The notes under the pieces: model-generated
Told to the model about the DNA's origin: nothing
The model's input: only the letters and a program-made list of their open reading frames with translations
Databases searched by the model: none
From: Trichobilharzia regenti
Taxonomy: Eukaryota; Platyhelminthes; Trematoda; Strigeidida; Schistosomatidae
DNA: 64,000 nt
NCBI GenBank assembly: GCA_944472135.2
Contig: OX235265.1
Location: 44,923,459-44,987,458, forward strand
Direction of reading: 5' to 3'
In this document: positions 9,901-22,195 of the stretch, in pieces
Position numbering within the stretch: the stretch's first letter is position 1
Layout of the letters: each line of letters starts with the position of its first letter
Position numbers and translations under genes: made by a program

Positions 9901-12900
9901 TTGACCTGGTGTACTGATTATATCTTCACCCTGACAAATTCTGGAAAATAAGCACGTTCGCCGTGTGGGATCTTATGGGGAGTTGTCATCTGAGGTAATC
10001 ACAACCAGTGGTGTCCGTCAGTGATGTCCATTGTCTATTTTTTTATTTAACTATATATTGTCGGATGGAATTTAGTCTGACTTAAACGACTTGGTGATTG
10101 ACTTGTAACCAGGGAACAGTCTTGTTGGCTGAGAATATGCTGCTGATATTGTTCTCCTAGGTGCAGACGTTAGTAAAATAGAGTGTTATGAACACATCAA
10201 AAATCTTGGAATTTTTGGCATACGATTCGGTCTTGTCTAATGTAAGATGACACTGCAGGACTGGACTATAACTTTTAGCCTCGAGATAGTGAACTGGTAG
10301 AACATTCTGACCACTTCACTCATTTGGGAAGTTGCATCAACCCTGATGAATTGATTTTAAATAGTTAGTTTGTAGGGAATAGATTTGTTCCAAGTTTGAC
10401 CACGCATTGGTTGCTGCCGGAATCTCAGTACGAATACAAAAGACCTGTATAACACTAACTAGAGTACGTCATTTCTTGAATAGACGTGATATCTGGAAAT
10501 CGACCAAAAAACGTGTGTACTACGCAGAAAATTGCACTAGCCTTCTCTATATCTATGAGACGTGGTTTTTAAGAATGGAAGACCTGAGGATGTTAGCTGT
10601 CTGAATACAATTGTCTACGTGTTAATTTTTATAAAATGGAGAGTAATGTTGTGATTGTGCGTAAAGCTCTGGATCAGGACGGGAGATCAGTTGTAAATCT
10701 GCACCGAATAAAACAAACAGGACACGTTTTACTCATGTCAGTCCATCCCATTCCTCGTTGAGCAATGTTAGATAGCATTGGACTAGATCGGAAAAGAGTT
10801 AAAGGTAGTCAAATAAAAACCTGGCCTCAATTTGTGAGTTCCCCTACTTTTGCTTCGAGCCACAGGGGGAGGCACAGACCGCCTGGTTGGAGCCCTTGAA
10901 ATACTAAGAACTGATGAGGTCGTTAGTGATGTGACGGAAAATTCTTGTCCATGGTTATAACTCTTAGACCTAATAAGTCTTCATGTTCCATCAAGTAGAT
11001 ATGGTTTCTCTCGTACATTTTCGCCCACTATAGTTCACTTGAATTTTTTTCAAGCCCTTGTGTGCTATATAAAGTGTGGTAACTTCAACTGCTGCACTTT
11101 TGCGCAATTTCTACTTTGAATACCCAGTCACTACCTGAAACCTGCTCCGCGCGTACGACATTCGTATCTTATTCGTCTTGATGAGACCCTGATGTTTCGA
11201 TAGAATTTCAATAACAACTGAAGTGATGTTTTTCTTAATGTATTTCTCCTCATTTGCATTTGCACCATTCAGAGTCAGGTATGATTACGTCAATCCAAAC
11301 AGATATTCCTTGAGCTACAAATCTTGTATCTATGCTTTAGAACACTGATAGCTTGAGAATTTCTTTGTCATTGGTTTTGATCAGTAGGTCACATTTTGGC
11401 CGTATCGGTCCCTTATCCGCGTTGTAATTTATGCTTTTCATTATGACGTACATATGTGTTTTGCTTAGTTACCGATTGAATGCAAGGCTTCACATAACCT
11501 AAGGGTAAAATAGGATTAGTTTTTGGCACATTTTTCAACTAGACAATGTTTTCCGATATCTGTTCATTTAGCGTTGTGAGCGGTTTGCTTGATAATCTAC
11601 GGGCTACTTTTTTCTAATTATCTAGTGCAAATTATTTCATAAGAAGCTTTCATTGAAGCGTTTGCGTTTATTGAACAAAGTGGTTGAACAAATTAACTGA
11701 ATAGCTTATTAACAAAAGCATTAGAGTAGTCAACGTACAACTTTTGACATGATGTTCATAAGTTCAAGAAGCTACACTTAGAAAAAGGCATACAGAAAGA
11801 AGAGAAATGATAATTGTGACATTACAGTGTGCAGATCTCAGTAGGGAACAAAGTGGTAATTAAAGGTCTGTAGAAAAGAATGGAAATTTCAACTGTTGAC
11901 AACTTTAGGAATTTAAGACTTACCAAATAAGCAGTCTACGTATATTTACATATTTCAGATTAACAGTTACATACTTCATGGGTTGATATCATATTTTAGC
12001 CGGATATCAGTTGTACACAGGTGAGTTTTTTTGATACTAGATGTCCATGTGTCTGTTGAAAGCAATTTACTAGACAACAATATTTTGCAGTGAATGGCTC
12101 TGAAAAGTGGTCAGCAGCGGTGTCTCATTTTTGATAAAAGGTATACATAAAGCGTCCTGATTTTATTGATCATCATGTTGCTTGGTACTCTACCGTAAAT
12201 AATTTTGCCCACATGCAATATTCTACTTGACAGTTTTCATCAGTCAGTTTGAAACAAAGGTATTTCTTTACTGTCAAAATCTTCGCACACTTATTTCAGT
12301 GACTCCTCATGTTAACATTTGTGTTTGGTCGTCTTATACGTTTCGTAATAGCTATTCAATTTTATTTTACAGGTTCCACAAACTCGTTTTTACATCCCAC
12401 AGTTTTCCGTGAAGATGGAATTTCTTCATCAGTTGATCATCATCCCAGCGATATACTCGATTTTTGCGCAAGTTCCAACTCAGAACAGTTTTCACGTGGA
12501 GGAACAGCATCAGAGGACATTAATGGACGGGAAGACGATGTGGGCTTAACAGAATCACGTGGACTTATAAGCAGACGCGTCCAGCAGGCTCAAGATGATC
12601 TGGAAGAAGACTTACTTGCCCCTGAACTTTCCTTAATCACGGGTCCTAGTACTGTAGCTAGTCCTGATGGTATTTTGGTCTCAACTTTAACTGATACTGG
12701 AACGGTATTATCTTGTAGTTCAGCCTCTGGAAGCAGTCGAAGAAAATCTCCTGTTAGACCTATGCAGGTGCTTAGAACTGTATATACCTCTACATCAGCA
12801 CCTACTATTGCCTCACCAGCCATGCTAGTCACAGGGTCAGAAAACAGGTACGTTTCGTTAATTTTGTGATTGTGATGCCAGTGTAAAGTAGTTTTCCAGC

Positions 12901-15900
12901 TATCTGATCTTCAGACTTTTCTCTTATTTTTAGCCCATTTGTTTTTACTTCATCAGTCGTCGCGAACACTATGTATACCAGACCTTCAGGAATAGAGCTT
13001 GGGCATGATGGCGATATGCTGCCATCTGGGATGTGTTCCGTCCTTCCTGATAACAATACACAGTCATTTAATGAACCAAATCAATCTATGGAAAATAGTT
13101 TTAGCATGAGCATTTCTGATTTGAAGATTCACTCATTAGGTGATCAATCACATCAAATTTCATCTTCTGCTCCACCTTCCACATTGTCATCCTTCGCTTC
13201 TGTTGCACAAGTTTCTGTTTCCTCTGATGGTGCTAGTGGATCCAAAGGGAATACTACGGTATCATCAGGCTTGCTGCCATCGCTCCTTACTCAGCCAAAC
13301 ACGCGACCAGGTAATTTTCGTGGCATATATATATATGTATATTCATCTATTTCTAATCGCTCACTCTATCTGTGCATGTCAAGTGTTAACACTTATGTGT
13401 GGGAATGCTGTTTAACTTCCTGTTATGTTTATGTTCATAGCATTGAAGTTGAAAAATTTGTTATTTCTAAAATATCTAATGGTAGTTGTCTCTTGCATAA
13501 GTCCACTCAGTTTTAAGGTTTTTTGTTTTGACCTCAAACTTCCAATAACGTGAAAAAGGATAACAAGTGCTTACTACATACTTCGTACTCTAATTTCTGT
13601 GGTCGTATTTTATGTATTAAGCATAGACATGTCCAGTGTCCCCTACAATTTTTTACGATTGTGTAAACAACTACTGACATGTTTATGGCTTTATTGATTA
13701 TACAAAGTAATTTACTTGAAAGGCTGTTCATTTCAGCGACTTTTAATTCTTGTGTTATGGAATGGCATCTAAAAATGAAATAATTACCGAGACTATTTGA
13801 GTAGAGTCAGGGTTTTATATCTAGTTACCGTTTTGTAATGGAAAATTTAGTTGGATATCCAAAAGTATCCCTTTTTTATTGTCGTAAAAATAACTTATTT
13901 TTTTGTTTAATTAGGTTGCCAAAACTAAAAGATAATTTTAACTACACATTACGAAAATTTACTTCAGTATTGAAGAATTACACCTAGCATGTTTATTATC
14001 ACAGCTTATAATCCACTGCATCACTTTTGCATAGGTATTGGTAATCGACTGTATCCTGAGTGTCCGACAGTTATATCACAGAAATAAACACAACTACAGG
14101 CTTGAAAAACCGTGTCACATACATTTTGTTTCACACCTTTGCGTTCTGAGTGGAACATATATGGCTTCAAGCTTGAGCTTTTAAGTTTCATTAGCAGTCT
14201 GTTACGCATCAGGGTTGCTAACCTCAGTCCTAACCATTCGTCTTTAACAAGGTTATTACCGGTGAAGTGAGGTTAAGAGGTGTAGCGACGAATAGTTGAA
14301 CCCCAAGTCACTTGCGAGCTTTCTACCACTGAACTATCGACTCTCGTTGTGTACATTGGTGAATATAGTTGTAGCTTTGGTTGGAATACCAACTAGTGTG
14401 TCCGTTTATTCACTGTGAATAGTTTAGAAAAACAATTGTGTACTGACAGTAGGTTATACATCAGTATTGTGCTTACATTTCGAGTTCTTTCTCCCTTGTT
14501 TGAACCAATACGACATGTGGAAGTTAGATATACCTAATTTTGAGATATAGAGATTACTTTGGTGTAAAGTTGGAATTGTTTAAAATTGTTTTCATTTCCT
14601 CTGTGCTTGTATACACAATAGGATATTCATTTTGAGCGATACAACTGATCTACGTTAATATACTAATTTGAAATTGTGTAATACTTTTCTATTTCCAGTC
14701 TCGGTTGTTCCACAGCCTATCATTTCCCGTGTTTTTATGGCGCCAAGTACGACGCGTTCAGTGACGACTCCTGTTACAAAACCTGTTTTATCTGTTTCTC
14801 ATTCCACCGTCAATTCAGTTTCTGCTCGACGGCGCCCAACAATTTTGAGACGAGCTCTGGGAACAGGCATTAGCGCACCTGCCAACTCCTTGATCACCTC
14901 ACGCACAGGTGGTGACATTGTTTTCCCTTTTGTATGCTAACAAATAATTATTTTTAATCAGTGGATTTGTATACTTTGTTAAGCAATTTTAATTGATCAC
15001 TGATTATGTATTCCGTTCCCATCAAATCGACTGTAAAACTACGCTCTTCCCCTACAGAATTTTCAAGTCACGGTTTCACCAGTATGGTGATAACGATTCT
15101 CTATGCATGAAAATATTTCGGCCGAAGTAAAACTATAGGCGGTAGAATAACATTTTCAACATTAGCCGTAGGATATCTATTGGAATCCAAAATATTCATG
15201 TTAAATAAATGTATGATTATCCTAGTGGGTCAGTATTAAGCGTAATTACAAAAATATAACTTCGATAAGATTGTTCATTTCACATATTTGACTGTTATAA
15301 ATTCCAAAGTTATCAGGACTTACAAAAAAATTTTAGGTAAAGAAAAACAAGGCATTTTGAACACTTGTGACACAGTGATTGATTAAGTGGTTCAACTTGA
15401 TGGCAATTAGCACTTATTGTAGATCCGGATAAATCATTTCTACAGTGATTTAATGGTGGATACTAGAAGAGCAGTTTATATATCTCTCAGTGTTTTTCTG
15501 GTCATATAAGCTTCATTTTTCTAAGAAGAAAGTTTTAGGTATCCATTTATATATATATTTTTTCCAAAATATCATCGGTAGCGATGTACTTCGGTAAAGT
15601 CAGAATGGTTTTGTCTACTTTATAACATTAAAAGGTCGCAGTTGGCCCAAGGTTTTAATCATTAAGTTACTGTAAATATCTAAAATTAACTTATCTTCGC
15701 TTCTTTATGAATACTTTTCTGTGTGTACTCTTAAGATTTTGATTAGTCGTAATATCCTGGTGGGTACTTCGTCTAAAGTATTATTTTGTCTTAGTTTCGG
15801 GACTGCTAGCTAACGGAAAGCCCTTCAGTGTACTCAATTCTTATCAGATTTATGTTTACTGAAAATTATGGCGAGCGTTCTATAGTTGTTTTCATATTTT

Positions 15901-18900
15901 TAAATGATTTCACGCTTAAGATCGTTTTCTTTTACCTTCTAGTTTTTGAAACATCAAATACTGACACTGATCAATCAACTTCAAGTTCTAGCCGTCCAAT
16001 TACTATGTTCAACTCTAATGGTGCTTCACAACAGCAAAAGCCTATTAGTTTAATAACTACAGAAGAGCCCGGACCCTCTAGCAGTTTAAGTACTGCAACC
16101 CCCAAACTACTACAGCTAGTTACCACATCTTCTACCCCTTCAGACTGCTTGAATCCTAATCAAACTGCTAGTGATCGTTTGTTCGGCAAGCGTCCTGCTG
16201 CTTACAACAAAGTTTCATCACATACTCCTACAACTGTACCAAATACATCTCAGAATTCCGGAACCGTTCATCAAAGTCCAGCGCCGACAAGTAAGTTTTC
16301 ATTTTTCATTTTAGTCCCTGAGCATCTTTCGAATTAAAACACGGGGGGGGGTTCATGTGGTCACTGGGATTGTTTGGATTTCAGATGTTCTCCTTAATTG
16401 TTGTTAAGACTATTTCTGTATGGTAGTGACCTATTTCTAATGGAATAGGTTACAGTGATTTGTATAAACTCTATTACAATTAGATTTACTTTATTTTGCA
16501 CGAATCTTATCACATAGACCTGTTTTTTTAAGTCTTTCTGTGTATTTTAAGTAATTCATTAGAGAGTGATGAATACATAATGTTACACTTGTACTTTTTC
16601 AGATACAAACATTAACACTACAACTCCTTATCGTTATGCTGTTGTTCGAGGCTCTGCTGATGGAAAGCAGTATGTTTTAATAAGCAATCCCCGAGTAGTT
16701 GATCAACCTGTGAGTTTTACTACATTAATTTGAATATGGCAAACATATTTTAATCATAAATAATTGCAAAATATTCTTATAGATGTTATCTGTTTCTCCT
16801 ATAGGGTTTTTAGACTTATCCACATCCGTCAAGATTACACTGAGTGTGTGTGTGTGTGATATAAATTACTCTCTTCTCAACTTATAGTTCAATTTTGATA
16901 GCAGTATGGATTTGCAACGAAGAACTCTGGCAGCCAACCAACCAAAAATATATTGCCTAATAATAAATATGCCAAAGAAAATGGAGATGAATCAGGCATA
17001 CACACTGAGAAGATCGCTGAGTGACGTCACGTGTGTAAGGCCCTCGAGTAGAACCCTTTCAGGGAAATGACGAAGTGGATGTGCATCATAGAATGTTATG
17101 TAGAAGACCACTTTAGGAGATGAAAGCTTATGGGCAATCATGGAGCCAGCTAAAAAGGACTGCAGAAAAGGGAGTGACTTGTAGGGTTGTCTATTGAAGC
17201 CTTATGTTTCCACTCGGAACCTAAGAGAATAATAATGTACGATTATGTCTACCCAAATCGAAAGACTCTGCTGATTCTTTGTTGCCCACAGAAGCTTTAC
17301 AATGAAAGTTCCCGTTCAATATCAAATGAGTGTCTAATTCCAGTCACCTGCGCTATCTGGTGGTTAGCAGAGATTTAACCAACAGGTTTACAAAATTTGT
17401 CGTTCACTTGGGGGTAAGCTCGATCTGAGTTTCTTTTTACTACTGCTACTAGAAGATCTGGATTTCGTGGATGATTTGTGTTTAATGTCACACAAACTCG
17501 AAGACTAGTAGGTGAACGCAGAGAAAACTTGGTTGATGAAGATAACCAGCCAACTAACAGCGATAACAAACAACACCAATTACTATCAACTGGAGGGACT
17601 TGAAAGAAATCACTTCCTTCACTTATCTCGGAAGCAATTTTTCAACCACAGGTGAAGCGGATAAAGATGTGAAGACCCCAGCCACAATCGGAAAGGCAAG
17701 ATGCACCTTCACCAATCTGAAGTCGGTTCGGAAATCTGCACTTAGCCAGCCTAAAAAATGAGATTCAGATTTACAACACTAATGTTAGGTCAGTTAGTTG
17801 TTCTATATGGGTGGTCAGAAGCTTGCACTGCGCGTGAGCTACTTAAAGGATATCCAACAAGTTACTACCGACTTTTACCAACAACTGCCTTCTCTGGCTT
17901 TACTGTGAAGATCAAATGGCCAGAATGAATTGGCGAAAAAAGACTATGGGAAGAAGCTAACCAAGAACTTATCGTTTAAAAATATGTAGGAGAAAATAGA
18001 GATAGATATGTCCTACAATGAGGACACCGTCGAATGACATCGGGCGCAACACAGGTCATCGCTCCAGTGGAACCTGAATGGGAAACAACTAGTGAGTCCG
18101 TTGGTGCGAGGGTAACATGAAGAAGGTCGTGCAAGTAGGAGACGAGAGTTTATGGTCAATCGTAAGCGCAGCTGAAGAGGACAGCAGAGAACAAAACAAA
18201 GATGTATTGTTAAAATCCTATCTTCCATTCGGAACAATAATAATAATACCACGTAGTATATTTTGTCCGTAGCATAACTCACTACTGAGAATGTTCAGAG
18301 TGGTTGACTTCCCTGAGAAATTATTTCCTTAATAATGACTAAAAACTTTACTAGACATCCATTATTTAACTGAATCTAGGGATTATTGGTTATATAATAA
18401 TTCAACAAACAAGTGGAATTTCACTTCGAAATCAACCGAGAAATTATTGAAAACCAATAAATGTTGGACGGTTGATTTTTCATCATAGCAATGGAAACTT
18501 GCGTATTTACAGTCACTACTTTCACGTTTAAATGCAAGCGCATTCCTTTACACGACGTACTCAAACATTGTGTGAGTATACTGCAGCATTTTCAATCCCC
18601 AAGATGGGATCTTTCTGATCTAAGCTTGTGTCGTTCGGTATGCATGAAGTTTCATTTCCAAATCTGCTGACTTTTGGGACTGACAGTAACTGACATTTTG
18701 CAAGGCTATTGAAATAAATCAGAATAAATATATCTAGATGCTAGTTCGCTTATCACTCTCCGTCTTTTGAAGAACTTAGCAACATGTCGTTTAGACTCAG
18801 TCACTTTTGATTGTAGTATTGATATTCCAGCCAAGCCCATATATACACACGCGGTCCTTTTCTGTCTGTTTCAGTAAATGCGCCCAGTTACTTCATGTGG

Positions 18901-19586
18901 AATGTAAAGTTGAATTTTTTAATGTTAGGTATGAAGTACTTCAGTGACATTATTGTGCATACCTTTTATGAACTGAAATTAACTGACATGTTGTTAAGCT
19001 ATTCAAAAGACAGGTGTATAAGTGAATTAGTATTTGGATACATTTATTTTAATGCATTTGAATAGCCTAGCAACGTATCACCCCTATGCCCGTCCTTTTT
19101 TGGCGATAATTTGAGATATGTAGCTACACATAGAGAAACCAACCATTAAATCCAGCATAGAAGTGCAGTATTTGAAATTTATCATACAATTGTCAGCACA
19201 GGAATAAAGTCGTCAGAAGTAAAAGTGTAAAGCATATTGCTGTATTTTGCTCGGCAATGTAAGTATTATCATAATGTATCATAGTACATTATATCATTTT
19301 AATATTTTAGGTACATGATCAACCAGTCGTGACAGTGAGCACATCTGCAACAACTAACAGTACCCTTGAACCTAACTACGTTCAGACATCTGTCGTTAGT
19401 AAGAATCATAATTCCGAACAACTTTTCCCTCCTGAATCGTGTATAACGAGAGCTTTTAAAGTTGAGATCAATGGTGCACACCTTATTCGAATGAATTCAG
19501 ATGGCCCCCCCATAGCAGGAAGTGACCGACAGTTCAGAACAATTTATACTACTCCTCAAGGAGCTACAACTATGGCAGCTACATAA
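6365..19586 (+). CDS. host gene, 8 coding exons, 861-aa Ser/Thr-rich protein of unknown function
   Basis: Exons: 6365-6976, 9046-9226, 12373-12847, 12934-13310, 14699-14908, 15943-16290, 16603-16709, 19311-19586. Every junction has GT/AG ends, phases run 0,1,2,1,1,1,0, and the join gives 862 codons ending in TAA with no internal stop. Residues 1-204 are strongly basic, with nuclear-localisation-like clusters (QKRKR 41-45, PPKRRQKK 63-70, RRRIRKK 149-155), a RHGRRLKPKHDY motif (117-128) and an acidic patch (about 187-197). Residues 265-735 are Ser/Thr/Pro-rich and probably disordered. The last ~125 residues (exons 7-8) look more ordered, with PYRYAVVRGSADGKQYVLI. No signal peptide or membrane span is seen. 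The composition suggests a nuclear or chromatin-associated protein; that is inference, and I recognise no family. An extra upstream exon is possible. Confidence 0.85.
9046..9226 (+). CDS. host gene exon 2
   Basis: Acceptor TTTCTGTTTTGTAG ends at 9045; donor AAAAAG|GTAGG at 9227. Phase 0 in, phase 1 out. Encodes a polar segment beginning YAGTSCLPTYTD. Confidence 0.85.
9400..10870 (+). mobile_element. decayed non-LTR retrotransposon inside intron 2
   Basis: In broken frames, reverse-transcriptase landmarks appear in the right order: SSEVITTSGVRQ (motif B, near 9,980-10,020), YADDIVLLGADV (catalytic motif C; the coding strand reads gctgatattgttctcctagg near 10,140), and a C-terminal region ending in QTGHVLLM, then ...QIKTW (near 10,700-10,830). 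The HVL...KTW ending resembles the terminal region of LINE ORF2 proteins. Many stops and frameshifts show an old copy. The clade cannot be fixed by eye; it is not the RTE type found elsewhere in the window. Confidence 0.65.
10871..12372. other. remainder of intron 2, nothing recognised
   Basis: AT-rich intronic DNA ending in the pyrimidine-rich acceptor TTTTATTTTACAG at 12,360-12,372. No repeat family was recognised. Confidence 0.4.
12373..12847 (+). CDS. host gene exon 3
   Basis: Acceptor ...TTTTACAG|GTTCC at 12372, donor AACAG|GTACG at 12848; phase 1 in, 2 out. Encodes about 158 residues with an acidic stretch (QDDLEEDLLAPELS) and Ser/Thr-rich sequence. Confidence 0.9.
12934..13310 (+). 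CDS. host gene exon 4
   Basis: Follows a short 86-bp intron (donor 12848, acceptor TTATTTTTAG ending 12933). Donor ACCAG|GTAATT at 13311. Phase 2 in, 1 out. Ser-rich, with SSSAPPSTLSSFAS. Confidence 0.9.
14155..14345 (-). mobile_element. tRNA-derived SINE remnant in intron 4
   Basis: On the - strand the segment reads GATAGTTCAGTGGTAGAAAG (A box-like) followed by TTGGGGTTCAACT (B box-like), spaced as in a tRNA gene. It lacks a normal 3' end and cloverleaf, so it is taken as a SINE head, not a tRNA gene. Its body (AAGCTTGAGCTTTTAAG, GGGTTGCTAAC) resembles 51,290-51,400. Confidence 0.5.
14699..14908 (+). CDS. host gene exon 5
   Basis: Acceptor TTTCTATTTCCAG ends 14698; donor CACAG|GTGGTG at 14909 is weaker than the others. 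Phase 1 in, 1 out. Encodes Thr/Val/Ser-rich sequence with a basic SARRRPTILRRAL segment. Confidence 0.85.
15943..16290 (+). CDS. host gene exon 6
   Basis: Acceptor TTTTACCTTCTAG ends 15942; donor GACAA|GTAAGT at 16291. Phase 1 in, 1 out. Encodes 116 Ser/Thr/Pro/Gln-rich residues with no recognisable domain. Confidence 0.9.
16603..16709 (+). CDS. host gene exon 7
   Basis: Acceptor ACTTTTTCAG ends 16602; donor CCT|GTGAGT at 16710. Phase 1 in, 0 out. Encodes the PYRYAVVRGSADGKQYVLI segment, the least repetitive and most ordered-looking part of the protein. Confidence 0.85.
16922..17240 (+). mobile_element. RTE-type retrotransposon 3' tail in intron 7 (first copy)
   Basis: Matches the last ~300 bp of the RTE copies elsewhere: the region around AAATGGAGATGAAT..., GATCGCTGAGTGACGTCACG, and the terminal GAAGCCTTATGTTTCCACTCGGAACC followed by AATAATAATG. 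5'-truncated, stop-ridden. Confidence 0.7.
17395..18245 (+). mobile_element. RTE-type retrotransposon 3' fragment in intron 7 (second copy)
   Basis: Begins near the RT FVDD-equivalent region (GATTTCGTGGATGATTTGTG at about 17,460) and runs to the characteristic 3' terminus with an AATAATAATA tail (18,235-18,247). The C-terminal region is recognisable but frameshifted. It lies directly after the first tail on the same strand, so intron 7 took two RTE insertions or one rearranged insertion. Confidence 0.75.
18248..19310. other. remainder of intron 7, nothing recognised
   Basis: AT-rich intronic sequence ending at acceptor AATATTTTAG (19,301-19,310). Confidence 0.4.
19311..19586 (+). CDS. host gene terminal exon 8
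   Basis: Acceptor at 19310, phase 0 in, stop TAA at 19584-19586. Encodes the last 91 residues, including CITRAFKVEINGAHLIRM. Confidence 0.85.
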   Translation, partial: VHDQPVVTVSTSATTNSTLEPNYVQTSVVSKNHNSEQLFPPESCITRAFKVEINGAHLIRMNSDGPPIAGSDRQFRTIYTTPQGATTMAAT

Positions 19587-20425
19587 ATTCACATAACTGT
19601 ATCCTAATATCTCATTTCACTATCTACTACGACCAGTCATACTTTTATTCAGTACTGCAAGTTATTTTTTCATTTAAATCGCTGTCGATCTGTTTGTTTT
19701 GTCATCTGTTGTTTGTAATTTACAGTTATTTTTCTCGCCAACATCTTGATTATAGAAGATAAACTCATTCTATAGTCACCGTTAATATCCTAGTCCTCCG
19801 GTATTGTTGATTAATTGCCTTACCTCTTTTTGCCTTCATTTCACTCACTCTCTCATTCAGTCCATACATTGTTGTCATCTCTACTTCTTTATTCACATGA
19901 AATATACGTCCTAAGCAAGAAGAAGATGGGCAAACTTATTTTTCATATTTCTGAAAAAAAATATAATCTTGTACAATTTAACTTTGATTTCGTTCTTGTA
20001 ATTTACATTGCGCCTTTATATAATATTGCTCTCTTTCTCTCTCTCTCTCTCCCTCTTTATTATAAGGTGTGTATGTGTGTATTCTTCAGCTAAATATTTT
20101 TCACATTTCTGAAAGTTTGTCCATGTGATTATTATTTCTGTTTCTAGTTCTAATCTCTTTCCCTAACACACACATACACGTGAATACTTGAGAAATACTG
20201 TATCTAAAATATTCTTGTTGTGCATTAACATATATATATATATAAGCTATATCAATATGTGATATGATAAATAATCCACCCAAGAGAAAGTTTTCCAAAA
20301 ATGTTTTGTCACATCACGTGGTTTTCTTTGTCATCGGTTAAAAAAAGGGGAGGAAGGGGTATCGAAAAAGATATGTGTGTCTCATTATGGAGATTGTTAT
20401 CACGTACTGGCCAATAGTGAATAAA
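19587..20425 (+). other. probable 3' UTR and candidate polyadenylation signal
   Basis: Pyrimidine-rich, no ORF. AATAAA at 20,420-20,425 is the first clear polyadenylation hexamer after the stop that I see; it would give an ~840-nt 3' UTR. A CT run (20,037-20,052) and a TA run (20,231-20,243) lie inside. The true cleavage site is unknown. Confidence 0.35.
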
Positions 20426-21330
20426 ATATGAATATCATTAGTGATACTCAGTAGCGTTTAGAATGCGTTTTGACCACTCTTATGTCTATGAAATCACGCA
20501 GTTTATTGGTTGGTATATTGTCTTTAGTAAGGCAAAAATGTCTATTGTTTACTTTAATTCATACTTGCTAAGTTAAGTGGCCCCTGTTTTGTACTAAGGG
20601 CCAGGGGAATGGTGGCAAAAATGAATGTTGAAATCCCGTCCGTGTGAGATCACCGTTTTAACAAGAAATTAGCGGCAAAAATTTATTGGTATTATCATTT
20701 ATCCCTCACATGTTTCTGAAACTTTTTGTCATTGCTTGACAAACTTTTTGTGGTTTTTTATAATTAACTTTCAACTAGTGGAGTGCAGAAATAAATCGAT
20801 TCTCATGTATCCAAATTGTATCATAAATATTACAAGACTGAGAAGTTCGTCTCTTAGATTACGAACGATTCATTCGGAAATAATTTTGTTCTGTACTGAT
20901 ATGTCTGGGTCTTGTGAATATCTCAGTCGGAAAAGTGTCAATAATATCTCAGTCATTGTTAACTTGACGACTCCAAAGATAAGCTTAGTTTATTTAAGAA
21001 CACACTAACATTATGAGTGCGTAGATTGAATCCGTCTTAAGTTTGTACCTCTGAGTAAAACGGTTTATGAGATATCTAAAATAATCTGAGGCAACATACT
21101 TTAGTCTGATGAGACTACTCTTACACCACTTAGTCATTAGACACACGCCAGTAAGTACTTACGGATAAATTACCCTGAATGCAACAATCACATGATAAAG
21201 ACAATGTTTGTGTATAAAATCCTAATCTTCCCGTACCCTAGTACCGCCTTCGTTGGGTTACCCTAACCTGTCCTTAGCCTAAACCTTAACTTAATCTTTC
21301 CAAACACTAACCATGAAACTTACTTTTACT
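20426..21330. other. intergenic, nothing recognised
   Basis: AT-rich. The ORF 20,736-21,008 has no motif. Close to 21,250 there are C-rich telomere-like words (CCCTAACC, CCTAAACC), too irregular to call. Confidence 0.35.
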
Positions 21331-21334
21331 TGAC

Positions 21335-22195
21335 TTCGGCTATCTCCTACGGGAGGATAAGCCGGCTTCATGAACATCTCGAATCATCGCTGCCCAGGCG
21401 CGGCGATCTGAAGCAAGGTTTTGCGACAGGGTTATCCAATTCTTGTTCCACAGACGGAGTCTGTAGACGTTTGTGGCCCCGGGCACTCCATATCAGCCTT
21501 GACTGTACCAAACCATGTTTTCAGCTGTCCACCCCTGCGACATCGCCAAGATGGAAATGGCGAGGGATTTAGAACTGATTTGACCAGATCGTCATTTGGT
21601 CGGCGCAGAACATGGCGAAACCACCGAAGGCAACGTTGTTGGACCAGTACTGGAATTTGGTTGATGTTGTAGAGAGTTCATGAAGTTTCATGGGAATTTG
21701 GTACGAGTGATGTCCCCAGCATCGCTCGGCCTTTTGTTTGAAAGTGCAGCTCTAGCCTTTACACAACCAAGTGTGACCTACAAGGCAGTAGGAGTGGAGT
21801 AGGGAGTCCACTATCCATTGGAAGCCGGAGTCCGGTCCATACGTCTTTTTGAATGGGGCCAGACATCCAGGGCATCCAATAAGCCCTTTGTCCATACGTC
21901 TGCCGGTGAGCTTCATACGCCAGTCGTTGGAGGTTTGGAATCAGGGCTTAGACATCTCCCCTAGACTGTCATCCAATATACAGTCAACCCGGTGAAAAGC
22001 GCCGGGCATCCGCTTTCGCCCTCTCACTTCGGTGAAAAACACCTCCGCCACGTGAAGGCAGTGAGTAGGACTTACTCAGGAGAGGCTGTGTAAGACGCCC
22101 GGTCATATAGGAGCATTTCAAGAGGCGTACGGAGGGGTGGCCAACCCGCAGCGCAAGGCACCCACCCCCGACCATCCTGAGGCTCTGGATATCCC
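21335..22195 (-). mobile_element. LINE 3' fragment (family L), longer copy
   Basis: On the - strand, about 21,665 to 21,340 encodes a LINE ORF2 C-terminus: QQRCLRWFRHVLRRPNDD, then RRGGQLKTWF, close to the stop. The 3' end runs into GGAGATAGCCGAAGT plus AAAGT-like tail. The 21,670-22,195 part is a non-coding or unrecognised segment (it includes TCACGTGGCGGAGGTG). A second copy is at 58,395-58,967. Confidence 0.6.

Noticed and set aside
10911..10945. CTGATGA followed 19 bp later by GAAA, hammerhead-like
   Set aside because: The base before GAAA and the one after CTGATGA do not pair, no NUH site with a matching stem I follows, and the region is decayed LINE or intron sequence.
21235..21310. 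Telomere-like CCCTAACC words
   Set aside because: Too few and irregular, with no tandem array.
21330..21672. + strand ORFs over the GC-richer block
   Set aside because: The - strand reads LINE C-terminal motifs (HVLRRPNDD, GGQLKTWF); the + strand frames are shadows.
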